A stretch of 64,000 nucleotides of DNA from Dyella thiooxydans (GCF_001641285.1 NZ_CP014841.1:2604001-2668000), one strand, 5' to 3'. Shown: positions 26,065 to 34,313, counted from the first letter of the stretch. Program-made: numbers and translations. Notes: a model not told the origin generated them from the letters alone.

Positions 26065-26535
26065 ATGCGCACCATGCAGGACTGGCTGGACAGCTACAGC
26101 GCCGATCACCAGAACCCGATCAACCAGCGCCTGCACTGGCTCTGCGTACCGCCGATCGTCTGGAGCGTCACGGCACTGCTGTGGACGATTCCGGTACCGG
26201 CGCGCTTCCTGCAGCCTGGTGCGTGGGCCGTACTGGTCATGGTGGCGGCCTTCGCCTGGTACTGGAAGCGCTCGCACCGGCTGGGGATCGCCCTGTTGCT
26301 GGCCTTCGCCGTGCTGGCCGTGTTCACCGGCTTCCTGTTCAACCGGCTCGGCGCCGCCCAGCTGCGTTGGCTGGCGATCGCGGTATTCGTGGTCGCCTGG
26401 ATCGGCCAGTTCGTCGGCCACATGTACGAAGGGCGCCGCCCCAGCTTCCTCACCGACCTGTCCTACCTGCTGGTCGGGCCTGCGTGGCTGATGGAAAAAC
26501 TGCTTCGCCGGATCGGGTTCAGGGCTTCTCCATGA
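26065..26535 (+). CDS. Mpo1/DUF962-family membrane protein
   Basis: A 156-residue protein with the DUF962 start MQDWLDSYSADHQNPINQRL followed by HWLCVPPIVW, four hydrophobic helices, and a conserved GQFVGHMYEGRRPSFLTDL near the end. In yeast the family member Mpo1 is an iron-dependent dioxygenase in alpha-oxidation of 2-hydroxy fatty acids; the histidines of HQNPIN, LHW and VGHMYE are the likely metal ligands here. A strong GGGGAGG site precedes the ATG at 26065. It overlaps the next membrane gene by ATGA. Confidence 0.8.
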   Translation: MRTMQDWLDSYSADHQNPINQRLHWLCVPPIVWSVTALLWTIPVPARFLQPGAWAVLVMVAAFAWYWKRSHRLGIALLLAFAVLAVFTGFLFNRLGAAQLRWLAIAVFVVAWIGQFVGHMYEGRRPSFLTDLSYLLVGPAWLMEKLLRRIGFRASP

Positions 26536-26936
26536 CGCTGCTGACCCTGCTGAGCACCCTCGTCTGGTGGGTGCTGTACGGCTCCATCCTCGCCCTCTTC
26601 GCCACCCTCATCGCCTGGCCTGTGCTGCGCTGGATCGAGCGCGCCAACGTGGTGTTCAACCGTGTGTATCTCGCCTGCCTGCTGTGGACGCTGGCCGGCA
26701 TGGCGATGGTCGCCGGCGTGGCGTTGTACGAGGGCCACGTGCGTCCGCCCTTTGCTCCGCTGCTGGCCTCCGGCGGACTTCGCATCGCACTGGTGGTGGA
26801 CATGCTGCTCGGCGCGGCCCTGCTCTGGCGACTGATCCCACGCAGCGATGCCCGCCGTATCCGTCCGACCAGCGCCTGCCTGGCGGTGGCGACGGTGATG
26901 GCGGTGACCTTCGGCATCGCCACCAGCCTGGCCTGA
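26532..26936 (+). CDS. Four-helix membrane protein, unknown
   Basis: A 134-residue hydrophobic protein that I cannot assign. About four helices are visible: LVWWVLYGSILALFATLIAW, VYLACLLWTLAGMAMVAGV, IALVVDMLLGAALLW and ACLAVATVMAVTFGIA. Start ATG 26532 overlaps the preceding stop (ATGA), so it is translationally coupled to the DUF962 gene and may act with it in the inner membrane. It converges with the next gene, 19 bases away. Confidence 0.65.
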   Translation: MTLLTLLSTLVWWVLYGSILALFATLIAWPVLRWIERANVVFNRVYLACLLWTLAGMAMVAGVALYEGHVRPPFAPLLASGGLRIALVVDMLLGAALLWRLIPRSDARRIRPTSACLAVATVMAVTFGIATSLA

Positions 26937-26955
26937 CCCAACCCCCGGCGCGGCG

Positions 26956-27381
26956 TCAGCCGTGCATCGATGCCGTCATGCCGCCGAGCATCGTCACCAT
27001 GGCCACACCGAGCGCCAGCCCCGCGACAATGCACAAGCCGGTGTAGACCAGCTGGACCAGGCTGGCCCTCGGAAAGCCGATGCGCTGTCCTTCACGTCCC
27101 GGCAGCAGCAGGTTGACCATCGCCGCACCGATCAGGAACTGCACGACCAGCCCGAGCAGGCGGCCGTCGCCACCGATCGCGCGTGCCAGGCCGAGCGCCA
27201 CGGCGGAACTGGCTGCGGTCAGCACTACCGCGCCGAAGGAGCGCAGCAGCGAGGGCATGTAGCCCATCACCCAGCGAAACGACAAGGCCTGCAGCAGGGC
27301 CGCGATCAGCAGGCCCAGTCCGATCACCACGAATACGGCCAGCAGGCTCATGCCCGCGATGACTCCGAACAAGCTGCCCAT
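26956..27381 (-). CDS. Four-helix membrane protein, unknown
   Basis: A 141-residue inner-membrane protein without a family I recognise. It has four hydrophobic segments (GMSLLAVFVVIGLGLLIAAL, FGAVVLTAASSAVALGLA, LVVQFLIGAAMVNLLL, GLCIVAGLALGVAMVTMLGG) and short polar turns. The ATG at 27381 (MGSLFGVIAGMS) has GGAGA 7-8 bases upstream. It lies 88 bases downstream of the APC permease stop on the same strand and may be co-transcribed with it. Confidence 0.65.
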   Translation of the reverse strand: MGSLFGVIAGMSLLAVFVVIGLGLLIAALLQALSFRWVMGYMPSLLRSFGAVVLTAASSAVALGLARAIGGDGRLLGLVVQFLIGAAMVNLLLPGREGQRIGFPRASLVQLVYTGLCIVAGLALGVAMVTMLGGMTASMHG

Positions 27382-27469
27382 TCCACGTTCTCCAAGTGGA
27401 TGCCATGCACGCCCCGTCCCTGGATGATGGCCCGCCCAGCGTAGCGCAGAGGTGAGTGGCGACGGAACG

Positions 27470-28804
27470 TCAGCCGTTGCTCTGGCGCTCCAGCCAGCGC
27501 CAGCCATAGAAGGCCGGCACCCCCAGCGCGATGATCAGCAGGCTCATGCCCGCATCGCGCGGCGCATGGATCGAGGTCACCACGATCACGCCGAGCACGG
27601 TGCCGACGAACAGCAGCGGCAGCACCGGGTAGAACGGCACCCGGTAGGGCGACGGCTCCTGCGCCAGATGGCGTCGGTACCAGAACAGCGTGGCGATGCC
27701 GAAAGCATGCGCCAGCCACTCGCCGACCGTGGTGTAGTCCAGCAACTGGCCGAAGCTGCCGGAGAGGGTCAGCACGATCGCCCACGCGCCCAGCGTGGCC
27801 AGTGCGACCTGGGGAGCCCGGCTGGTGCGGTCGATCCGGCCGACTGCACTGAAGAACATGCCGTCCTTGCCCATGGTCTGAAGCACGCGCGCGCCACCGG
27901 CAATGGCGATCGCGCAGTAGCCGAAAGTGGAGCAGGCGATGCCCACGGCCATCAGGGTCGCGCCGCTGGGTCCCATCAGGTTGCGCAGCAGGTCGGCGGC
28001 CGGCGCAGAGCTGGCGGCCAGACCGGCATGACCGAGGCCCGCCAGATAGGCGAAGTTGACCAGCAGATAGCTGCCCACCACGCCAGCCATGCCCAGCGAG
28101 AGGGCCCGCGGCAAGGTGCGCTGCGGCTCGCGCACTTCGCCCGCCAGGTCGTTGAGGTAATGGAAACCACCGTAGGCGAACAGCACCGGAAGCAGCGCCC
28201 CGAGAAAGGCCCCCGCCGAGGCCGGGTGCACCGGATCCGCCGCCAGCGCGCCGCCGAGGTGGCCACGGGCCAGGATCAGTCCCACCACCACCAGCAGCGC
28301 GATCGCGGCCAGCTTGAGCACGGTGAACAGGTTCTGCACCCAGGCACCAGCGCGGATGCCGAAGAAGTTGATGCCGACGATGAAGGCGATCGCCCCCACC
28401 GCCACCGGCTTGATGAAGCCGGCCGGAAAACCCAGCGCGGCGCAGAAATAGTCGGCGAACGTGGTGGCCACGGCAGCCACGCTGCCGGGATAGTTGATCA
28501 GCGCCATGGTCCAGCCGAACAGGAACGCCGGCAGCTTGCCGAACGCTTCGCGCAGGTAGACATAGGTACCGCCGGCCTGCGGGCGCCGCGCGCCGAGCTC
28601 GGCATAGCAGAGCACCCCGGCGAGGGTGAGCAGGCCGCCGATCCCCCATAGCAGCAGCACCTGCCATCCGGCCGACGTGCGTTCGGCCACGGTCGATGGC
28701 GTACGGAAGATGCCCGCGCCGATGACACCACCAATCACGATCGATGCGGCATCCCATACACCCAGGCGACGCAGGTAGGACGGAGCGGTGGACTCTTGGG
28801 TCAT
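27470..28804 (-). CDS. APC-family amino acid permease
   Basis: A 444-residue transporter of the amino acid-polyamine-organocation superfamily with about 12 helices. The first helix contains the substrate-binding signature IVIGGVIGAGIFRTPS, followed by YAELGARRPQAGGTYVYLRE and the helix 6 segment FAYGGFHYLNDLAGEV, all typical of the family. Substrate is not readable; the overall look is closest to LAT/serine-threonine type exchangers. The ATG at 28804 lacks a clear ribosome site. It diverges from the lipoprotein/sigma operon, with 160 bases between. Confidence 0.88.
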   Translation of the reverse strand: MTQESTAPSYLRRLGVWDAASIVIGGVIGAGIFRTPSTVAERTSAGWQVLLLWGIGGLLTLAGVLCYAELGARRPQAGGTYVYLREAFGKLPAFLFGWTMALINYPGSVAAVATTFADYFCAALGFPAGFIKPVAVGAIAFIVGINFFGIRAGAWVQNLFTVLKLAAIALLVVVGLILARGHLGGALAADPVHPASAGAFLGALLPVLFAYGGFHYLNDLAGEVREPQRTLPRALSLGMAGVVGSYLLVNFAYLAGLGHAGLAASSAPAADLLRNLMGPSGATLMAVGIACSTFGYCAIAIAGGARVLQTMGKDGMFFSAVGRIDRTSRAPQVALATLGAWAIVLTLSGSFGQLLDYTTVGEWLAHAFGIATLFWYRRHLAQEPSPYRVPFYPVLPLLFVGTVLGVIVVTSIHAPRDAGMSLLIIALGVPAFYGWRWLERQSNG

Positions 28805-28931
28805 GAATAGGGCGATCAGCGAACGATGACGAGAACGCATAGCCTGACACGATGCTTCCGGTTTGTGCGGCCCGGGCATCGCCGTCCGGGCATGTGAAGG
28901 AATTCCGGCGTCACGTGTAAACATCCCAGAA

Positions 28932-28949
28932 GGCCGCACGGGAGCGGCC
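28932..28949 (+). promoter_or_regulatory. Leader hairpin in front of the lipoprotein ribosome site
   Basis: GGCCGC (28932-28937) pairs with GCGGCC (28944-28949), ending 3 bases before the AAGGAGAG ribosome site (28952-28959) of the lipoprotein gene. It could affect translation initiation or be incidental in GC-rich DNA. Confidence 0.3.
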
Positions 28950-28964
28950 CCAAGGAGAGCCCGC

Positions 28965-29735
28965 ATGATGTTGTATCGATGGACAGCCGCCCTCGTTCTT
29001 GCACTGCTGGCAGGCTGCCAGGCGCACCCCGGCGGCGCTCCGGCACAGGCATCGGAGATGACGCTGAAGATCTACCCGGTGGCGCCATCACAGGCACCGC
29101 GTCTGGCCTCGGCACTCGGCGGCGTGCTCGACATCCGCACGGCGCGGATTACGGCCCCGTCACCGGACAAACTGCTGGTCTACGCGCCAGGCTCGGCGCA
29201 AGCCTCGATCGGAGCTGCATTGGCAACCCTCGAGAAAGCGCCAGCGAATCGCGGCGAATCGCTACTTCAGGCCCGTTTCTGGGTGATCGACGGCAACGCC
29301 GGCGAGAGCAAGGACGATCCGCAGCTCAAGGCACTGGAACCAGCGCTGGCACCGCTTCGTCAAGCGCTGGGGCCGATGCATTTCCGCCTCGACCAGGCGG
29401 TATCGAACACCCTGGGCTACGACCACCGTGCGGTCCTGAGCGGGGGCGACGGCAAGGTGTTCGGTCTGGAGGCCAGCCCTGCCCAAGGGGATACCGTCGA
29501 CCTGCAAGTGAACTACGAGGACCATGCCAGCCATGATTCCGGTATCCGGAAGCTCTCCACCCGACTCGATGCGCGTCTGGGCCAGACCATCGTACTCGGC
29601 CAGGCGCCGATGCCATGCCCTCACGCGGAGCCGATCAAGGGCACCCGCATCGTGCAGCAGAGCCTTTCGCCATGCACCCGAGGCGCCACGCTGCGCCTGC
29701 TGGTGCTGCGCGTCGATGCCGCAGCTGCACACTGA
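28965..29735 (+). CDS. Lipoprotein upstream of an ECF sigma factor
   Basis: A 256-residue lipoprotein: signal WTAALVLALLAGC with the lipidated Cys18. The early mature region (EMTLKIYPVAPSQAPRLASA) resembles the N-domain start of secretins and related beta-alpha folds. The rest (LLQARFWVIDGNAG, VDLQVNYEDHASHDSG) fits a compact periplasmic domain. I do not recognise a named family. A strong AAGGAGAG site precedes the ATG at 28965. It is the first gene of a three-gene unit with a sigma factor 9 bases downstream and a membrane protein, suggesting an envelope-stress sensing role by inference. Confidence 0.7.
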   Translation: MMLYRWTAALVLALLAGCQAHPGGAPAQASEMTLKIYPVAPSQAPRLASALGGVLDIRTARITAPSPDKLLVYAPGSAQASIGAALATLEKAPANRGESLLQARFWVIDGNAGESKDDPQLKALEPALAPLRQALGPMHFRLDQAVSNTLGYDHRAVLSGGDGKVFGLEASPAQGDTVDLQVNYEDHASHDSGIRKLSTRLDARLGQTIVLGQAPMPCPHAEPIKGTRIVQQSLSPCTRGATLRLLVLRVDAAAAH

Positions 29736-29744
29736 GCCGCGCCC

Positions 29745-30239
29745 GTGGCTCTGCGCGAGGACGCGCTTTATGCCAGCTACCGCCGGTTGGAGAAACCTTT
29801 GTTCAACGTCCTATATCGCCAGTTGTGGCAGACACAGGACTGCCAGGACCTGATCCATGACGCCTATTTGCGGATATGGGAGCGACGGGACAACGTCGAG
29901 CCAACGACGCTGGACGCGTTGGTGTGGACCACGGCGCTCAACCTTGCGAAGAACCGTCTGCGCTGGCGTGCGTTGCGCCGCTTCGAACCGCTGAGTGAGG
30001 ATACGGGGATGCTGGCACAGCAGGGCGAGCAGGATTTCCTCGCCACGCGGCAGTTGCACCGCGCCCTGCGACAACTCCCGCGGGTATCGCAGCAGGTGCT
30101 GCTGCTTTCCGAATTTTCCGGGCTCCGGGATGCCGAGATCGCCGGGGTACTCGGCATTCCAGCCGGCACCGTAGCCTCGCGCAAGTACGCAGCGCGAGCG
30201 CGCCTGAAACAGCTGATGGAGCTGACCATCCATGCATGA
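29745..30239 (+). CDS. ECF-type RNA polymerase sigma factor
   Basis: A 164-residue sigma-70 family factor of the extracytoplasmic function class. Region 2 runs about 10-75 (LIHDAYLRIWERRDN, then ALVWTTALNLAKNRLRW), and region 4 about 105-160 (LRQLPRVSQQVLLLSEFSGL, a helix-turn-helix at DAEIAGVLGIPAGTVASRKY). There is no region 1 or 3. The GTG at 29745 has a poor ribosome site, consistent with coupling to the lipoprotein gene ending at 29735. Its stop overlaps the next gene, the usual position of an anti-sigma factor. Confidence 0.88.
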   Translation: MALREDALYASYRRLEKPLFNVLYRQLWQTQDCQDLIHDAYLRIWERRDNVEPTTLDALVWTTALNLAKNRLRWRALRRFEPLSEDTGMLAQQGEQDFLATRQLHRALRQLPRVSQQVLLLSEFSGLRDAEIAGVLGIPAGTVASRKYAARARLKQLMELTIHA

Positions 30240-30612
30240 GCCACACGCCCTGTTGCCATGGCTTGAGCCCCCGGGCGGTGGCCTGCGGCGTTTGCAGGCC
30301 GCCATTTCGGAGCAGCCCGACAGCGCGCCGCATCGGCATCGCTCCAGACGTCTTGCCCTGATCGGCGCCGGGCTGGCCATGACCATGACGGTCGGCGCAA
30401 TGGTCTTGCCCGGTATCTGGCATCGCCAGCAGCAATCGCGCGCCTTCACTGCCGCGATCGCCGCCGCCCTGGCTGGCCCGAAACAGGACATCGTGGTAGC
30501 CGACGGTGCAGCCCTCGCCATTCACAGCGGTCGACCCGATATCCGGGTATATCTGGTGACCACCAGGGTGTCCGCTGAACCGGAACGCGCACCCACGCCA
30601 TCACGACGCTGA
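30232..30612 (+). CDS. Small single-pass membrane protein, putative anti-sigma factor
   Basis: A 126-residue protein: about 45 cytosolic residues rich in Arg and His, one membrane helix (LALIGAGLAMTMTVGAMVLPGIW), and a roughly 55-residue periplasmic tail. The start overlaps the sigma gene by 8 bases. Position and topology suggest an anti-sigma factor, but the N-terminal part is short and lacks the zinc-binding HxxxCxxC of the common ZAS class, so sequestration of the sigma factor is only an inference. Confidence 0.6.
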   Translation: MHEPHALLPWLEPPGGGLRRLQAAISEQPDSAPHRHRSRRLALIGAGLAMTMTVGAMVLPGIWHRQQQSRAFTAAIAAALAGPKQDIVVADGAALAIHSGRPDIRVYLVTTRVSAEPERAPTPSRR

Positions 30613-30645
30613 GAATGCCCTGATCCATCCCGGGTGGGAGCCGTT

Positions 30646-30651
30646 TAGAAT
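30646..30651 (+). promoter_or_regulatory. Possible -10 element upstream of the flippase-like gene
   Basis: TAGAAT is a close match to the TATAAT consensus in an otherwise GC-rich stretch, about 130 bases upstream of the GTG at 30777. No convincing -35 hexamer stands 16-18 bases before it. A 33-codon frame begins at 30679, just downstream. Confidence 0.3.
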
Positions 30652-30776
30652 CAACGACTCCCCTGCCTGGCAAGCACCATGCCCTCTCCCGCGGCGGCTC
30701 GTCCCGACATATCGCTCCATCCGCCTCACCGAAGCGGCGACCCGAACAGCTTGTCTGCGGTGGCTGGAGTCGTCAG

Positions 30777-31727
30777 GTGAACACGATTGTGGAACGGCGT
30801 TCGCCGTGGCTTCGTTGGGGATCGTCCGGTCTCGCGGTCGCGATACTCCTGGGCGCCGCGTGGCTGCTGCATCGTTATCTGCACGCGATGCGCTGGCGGG
30901 ACTTCGCCGCCGCCTGGCAAGCCCTGTCCGTGCGCGCGATCGTAGCCTCGGCTGCCGCCACCTGCGTGAGCTTCGCCATGCTCGCCGCGTTCGAGATGCA
31001 GGCGGCGCGGCTGAGTGCGCATGGCCGGGTCTCGCTGCGCCGGGCGGCGTTCGCTGGCGTGGTGTGCAACGCGATCGGCAACATGCTCGGCTTCCACGCC
31101 ATCACCGCCAGCGCAGTGCGCTATCGGATCTACGGCGCCGTGGGCCTCGGTGCGGGCGATACCGCGCGCATCGTCGGCCTCGCCGGCATGGGGGTGGGGT
31201 TGGGCTTCGCCGTGGTGATCACCGGCGCGCTGATCTGGCAGCCGACGATCGTCGACGGCTGGGGCCGATGGCCGGGACTGGGTCTGGCGCTGGCGCTGGC
31301 CGGGCTGCTGGCGTGGCTGGGGCGCTCACCACGTACCTTGCGGCTTTTCGGGTGGGCGCTGAAGTTTCCCGACGCGCGCGCAGCCGGGCTGCAGATGGCG
31401 ATCGGCGGCGTGGAGATGTGTGGCGCCATCGCTGCCCTGCATGTACTGCTGCCGGCGGCCGTCGCGCCGTCGTTCATCGATTTCCTGCCGGTCTATGTCG
31501 CGGCGGTGCTGGCCGGACTGGTCAGCCATGCTCCTGGCGGGCTGGGCGTGTTCGAGTCGATCCTGCTGGCGGGGTTTCCCCAGGTGCAGCGGCCGGACGT
31601 GCTGGCCGCCATCCTGTGCTACCGGCTGACCTACACGGCGGGACCCTTCGTGCTGGGCAGCGTCGCGTTCGGCGCGTTCGAGTGGCAGCTGCGGCGGCGA
31701 CGGCGCGCGCAGACGGTCGCTGGCTGA
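30777..31727 (+). CDS. UPF0104/LPG-synthase TM-region family membrane protein
   Basis: A 316-residue integral membrane protein with about eight helices, resembling the flippase-like part of MprF and the UPF0104/AglD2 family. Supporting segments are FAGVVCNAIGNMLGFHAITASAVRYR and VYVAAVLAGLVSHAPGGLGVFE, the latter a hallmark of the family. It probably moves or senses a lipid-linked substrate; the soluble MprF synthase domain is absent. The GTG at 30777 overlaps the TGA of a preceding 33-codon frame as GTGA. dinB starts 22 bases downstream. The segments quoted exceed the signature only slightly. Confidence 0.78.
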   Translation: MNTIVERRSPWLRWGSSGLAVAILLGAAWLLHRYLHAMRWRDFAAAWQALSVRAIVASAAATCVSFAMLAAFEMQAARLSAHGRVSLRRAAFAGVVCNAIGNMLGFHAITASAVRYRIYGAVGLGAGDTARIVGLAGMGVGLGFAVVITGALIWQPTIVDGWGRWPGLGLALALAGLLAWLGRSPRTLRLFGWALKFPDARAAGLQMAIGGVEMCGAIAALHVLLPAAVAPSFIDFLPVYVAAVLAGLVSHAPGGLGVFESILLAGFPQVQRPDVLAAILCYRLTYTAGPFVLGSVAFGAFEWQLRRRRRAQTVAG

Positions 31728-31749
31728 CTGCCGCTGCCACGAGGCCACC

Positions 31750-32832
31750 GTGAACCCGCCGCCCCGCAAGATCCTGCACGTCGACATGGATGCGTTCTAC
31801 GCCTCGGTCGAGCAGCGCGACGCGCCGGAACTGCGCGGCAAGCCGGTAGTGGTGGCCTGGCGTGGCGCCCGCTCGGTGGTGTGCGCGGCCAGCTATGAGG
31901 CGCGCACCTTCGGCGTGCGCTCGGCGATGCCGGCGGTGCGTGCCGAGCGGCTGTGTCCGCAGGCGATCTTCGTGCCGCCGGATTTCCCGCGTTACAAGGC
32001 GGTGTCGCGGCAAATCCGCGAGATCTTCGCCAGGCATACCGACCTGATCGAGCCGTTGTCGCTGGACGAGGCCTACCTCGACGTCACCGCGACCAAGACC
32101 GGGCTGGGTTCGGCCACCGCCACCGCCGAGGCGATCCGTGCGGCGATCCGCGAGGAGACCCGCCTCACCGCCTCGGCCGGGGTGGCGCCGAACAAGTTCC
32201 TCGCCAAGATCGCCTCCGACCACCGCAAGCCCGACGGGCTGTTCGTGGTGCGCCCGCACCAGGTCGATGCGTTCCTGCTCCCGCTCAAGGTCGGCCGGTT
32301 GCCCGGCGTGGGCAAGGTGATGGAGGCGCGGCTGGCCGAGCTCGGCGTGGAGACCGTGGCGCAACTGCGCACGTTGCCGCTGGCCGAGATGGAGCAGCGC
32401 TTCGGCCGCTGGGGTCGACGCCTGCACGAGTTGTCGCTGGGCATCGACGAGCGCCCCGTGCAACCGGAGCGCCCGAGCGTGCAGGTGTCGGCCGAGGACA
32501 CCTTCGAGCAGGATCTGCCGCTCGATGCGCTGGAGCCGCATATCCGGCGGCTGGCCGAGAAGACCTGGAGCGGGCACCAGCGCGAGGCTGGACGGGTCGC
32601 ACGCACGGTGGTGCTCAAGCTCAAGACCGCGCAGTTCCAGACACTCACCCGCAGCCTGACGCCAGCCGTGCGCCCGGCTTCCGCGCGGGAGCTGGCAGAC
32701 ATCGCCTGCGCGCTGCGCGCCCGCGTCGACCTCCCCGCGGACACGCGATACCGGCTGGTGGGGGTGGGGCTGTCCGGGTTCATCGACGCGGACGACGAGG
32801 CGACCCAGGCCGACCTGTTCCCCGGGTACTGA
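31750..32832 (+). CDS. dinB: DNA polymerase IV, Y-family
   Basis: A 360-residue translesion polymerase. The palm carboxylates are visible in HVDMDAFYASVEQRD (Asp12) and PLSLDEAYLDVT. The helix-hairpin-helix region is VGRLPGVGKVMEARL, and the little-finger domain follows (about 240-345). The C-terminus ATQADLF is degenerate relative to the QLxLxF beta-clamp motif but keeps the terminal DLF. Start is GTG at 31750 with a weak site. No LexA box is obvious just upstream; it may be read through from the membrane-protein gene. Confidence 0.95.
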   Translation: MNPPPRKILHVDMDAFYASVEQRDAPELRGKPVVVAWRGARSVVCAASYEARTFGVRSAMPAVRAERLCPQAIFVPPDFPRYKAVSRQIREIFARHTDLIEPLSLDEAYLDVTATKTGLGSATATAEAIRAAIREETRLTASAGVAPNKFLAKIASDHRKPDGLFVVRPHQVDAFLLPLKVGRLPGVGKVMEARLAELGVETVAQLRTLPLAEMEQRFGRWGRRLHELSLGIDERPVQPERPSVQVSAEDTFEQDLPLDALEPHIRRLAEKTWSGHQREAGRVARTVVLKLKTAQFQTLTRSLTPAVRPASARELADIACALRARVDLPADTRYRLVGVGLSGFIDADDEATQADLFPGY

Positions 32833-32857
32833 ACGACGGCGAGCAAGATAGTTCTTG

Positions 32858-32882
32858 CTATTAAATAGTGCGCTATGTATAT
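32858..32882. promoter_or_regulatory. Candidate OhrR operator upstream of ohrR
   Basis: An AT-rich 25-base element in GC-rich DNA, starting with the palindrome CTATT-A-AATAG (32858-32868) and followed by GCGC and a TATAT tail. The inverted copy upstream of ohr (33362-33386) matches at 21 of 25 positions. It ends 8 bases before the ohrR start, so OhrR binding would block transcription or initiation. OhrR autoregulation through such sites is established in Xanthomonas and Bacillus. Confidence 0.65.
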
Positions 32883-32890
32883 TGCGCGCC

Positions 32891-33346
32891 ATGTCCTCCC
32901 GACGCACCATCGCCATGTCGCCGCTCCAGCTCGATCACCAGCTGTGCTTTTCGCTGTATTCGGCGCAGCTGGCGATGACCAAGGTCTATCGCAAGCTGCT
33001 GGCGGACCTGGATCTGACCTATCCGCAGTACTTGGTCATGCTGGTGCTGTGGGAGGGCGACGGCGTGACCGTCTCGCAGATCGGCGAGCGCCTGTTCCTG
33101 GACTCGGCCACGCTCACCCCGCTGCTGAAGCGGCTGGAAGCGGCGGGGCTGGTACAGCGCCAGCGTTCCACCGAGGACGAGCGCCAGGTGGTGGTCAGCC
33201 TCTCCGCGGAAGGCCGTGCGCTGAAGCGCAAGGCCGGCGCAGTGCCCGAAGCCATCTTCTGCGCCACCGGCTGCGAGCTGGACGAGCTGATCGACCTGAA
33301 GACCCGGCTCGACCGCCTGCGCGGGCGTCTGGCGCAGAGCGGGTGA
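32891..33346 (+). CDS. ohrR: Organic hydroperoxide-sensing MarR-family repressor
   Basis: A 151-residue MarR-family repressor. The two-cysteine OhrR type is clear: Cys19 in HQLCFSLYSAQLAM and Cys124 in IFCATGC, separated by 105 residues exactly as Cys22 and Cys127 of X. campestris OhrR, with a further Cys128. Tyr residues of TYPQYLVML, which contact the sensing Cys, are kept. The winged helix contains DSATLTPLLKRLEAAGLV and the wing STEDERQV. Oxidation of the first Cys by organic peroxide should release DNA. ATG 32915 is a shorter alternative. It is followed 94 bases later by ohr. Confidence 0.94.
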   Translation: MSSRRTIAMSPLQLDHQLCFSLYSAQLAMTKVYRKLLADLDLTYPQYLVMLVLWEGDGVTVSQIGERLFLDSATLTPLLKRLEAAGLVQRQRSTEDERQVVVSLSAEGRALKRKAGAVPEAIFCATGCELDELIDLKTRLDRLRGRLAQSG

Positions 33347-33361
33347 CCGTTTGCATTTGCC

Positions 33362-33386
33362 ATATATATCGCGCGCTATTTTATAG
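33362..33386. promoter_or_regulatory. Candidate OhrR operator upstream of ohr
   Basis: Reverse-complement relative of the ohrR element, with CTATAAAATAG read on the minus strand and 21 of 25 positions shared. It lies in the 94-base ohrR-ohr gap, 54 bases before the ohr start, where it would overlap the ohr promoter. Confidence 0.65.
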
Positions 33387-33440
33387 CCTACTACTCATAA
33401 CCGCAGCACCTGCTGCCACACCCCAGAAAGGAGATCCCTC

Positions 33441-33866
33441 ATGTCCATCGAAAACGTCCTCTATCGCGCCCACGCCAAGGCCACCGGTGGCCGCGACGGC
33501 CGTGCCGTGTCGTCCGACAACGTGCTCGACATCAAGCTGACCACGCCGAAGGAACTCGGCGGCGCCGGCGGTGACGGCACCAATCCCGAGCAGCTGTTCG
33601 CCGCGGGCTATTCGGCCTGCTTTATCGGCGCGCTGAAGTTCGTCGCCGGCCAGCAGAAGATCGCCCTGCCGGCCAGCACCAGCATCGAGGGCAGCGTCGG
33701 CATCGGCCCGATCCCCACCGGCTTCGGTATCGAGGTCGAGCTGAAGATCAGCATCCCGGGCCTGGACCGCGCCGTGGTCGAGGACCTGGTGCAGAAGGCG
33801 CACGTGGTCTGCCCGTACTCCAACGCCACCCGCGGCAACATCGACGTCACCCTGACGGTGGTCTAA
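33441..33866 (+). CDS. ohr: Organic hydroperoxide resistance protein
   Basis: A 141-residue OsmC/Ohr-family peroxidase that reduces fatty-acid and other organic hydroperoxides with a Cys pair. The pair is Cys60 ([10 protein letters not shown]) and Cys124 ([13 protein letters not shown]), at the positions known for Ohr, with the catalytic Arg expected at Arg20 or Arg21 (GGRDGRAV). It starts with a strong AAAGGAGA site before ATG 33441. Regulated by the adjacent OhrR by established analogy. Confidence 0.96.
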   Translation: MSIENVLYRAHAKATGGRDGRAVSSDNVLDIKLTTPKELGGAGGDGTNPEQLFAAGYSACFIGALKFVAGQQKIALPASTSIEGSVGIGPIPTGFGIEVELKISIPGLDRAVVEDLVQKAHVVCPYSNATRGNIDVTLTVV

Positions 33867-33917
33867 GGGCCCTACGGGGCTATCGCCGGGACACCGGCTG
33901 CGCTATGACGTCAGGTC

Positions 33918-34280
33918 ATGCGCAGCCGCACCGTTTCCAGCGCTGTTCCGACAGCCCCCGCCGCAACCGAAGGCTCGGGCGTGGGGGCGTGGCCGGAGCC
34001 CGGCCAGTGGTGCCTGTATCTGATCGAGTGTGCCAACGGCGCGTGGTACGCCGGCATCACCAACCACCTGCGGCGCCGTTACGATGCCCACGCCTCCGGA
34101 CGCGGCGCGCGCTATACCCGGGCGAACCCGCCCAGCCGGCTCGTCGGCTGGCGTCCCTTCGCCGACCGCGCCAGCGCCTCGCGCGCCGAGGCGGCCATCA
34201 AGAAGCTCGACCGGAGCCGGAAGCTCCGCTTCCTCGAGCTCCCCGAAAACCGCGGGGCACCGACAGGAAACCCCACCTGA
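33918..34280 (+). CDS. GIY-YIG domain protein (UPF0213/SLX1-like)
   Basis: A 120-residue protein with a GIY-YIG nuclease core: WCLYLIECANGAWYAGITN carries the two tyrosine/glycine strands, with Arg in LRRRYDAH and Glu in ASRAEAAIKKLDR completing the usual set. Small stand-alone members are common and their role in DNA metabolism is unsettled. The 25 residues before the domain are low complexity, so an internal start cannot be excluded. It converges on the minus-strand gene ending at 34381, with a strong hairpin in between. Confidence 0.85.
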   Translation: MRSRTVSSAVPTAPAATEGSGVGAWPEPGQWCLYLIECANGAWYAGITNHLRRRYDAHASGRGARYTRANPPSRLVGWRPFADRASASRAEAAIKKLDRSRKLRFLELPENRGAPTGNPT

Positions 34281-34313
34281 CCGTGCAGACAGGCACGGCT
34301 CCGCAGCGAAGGC

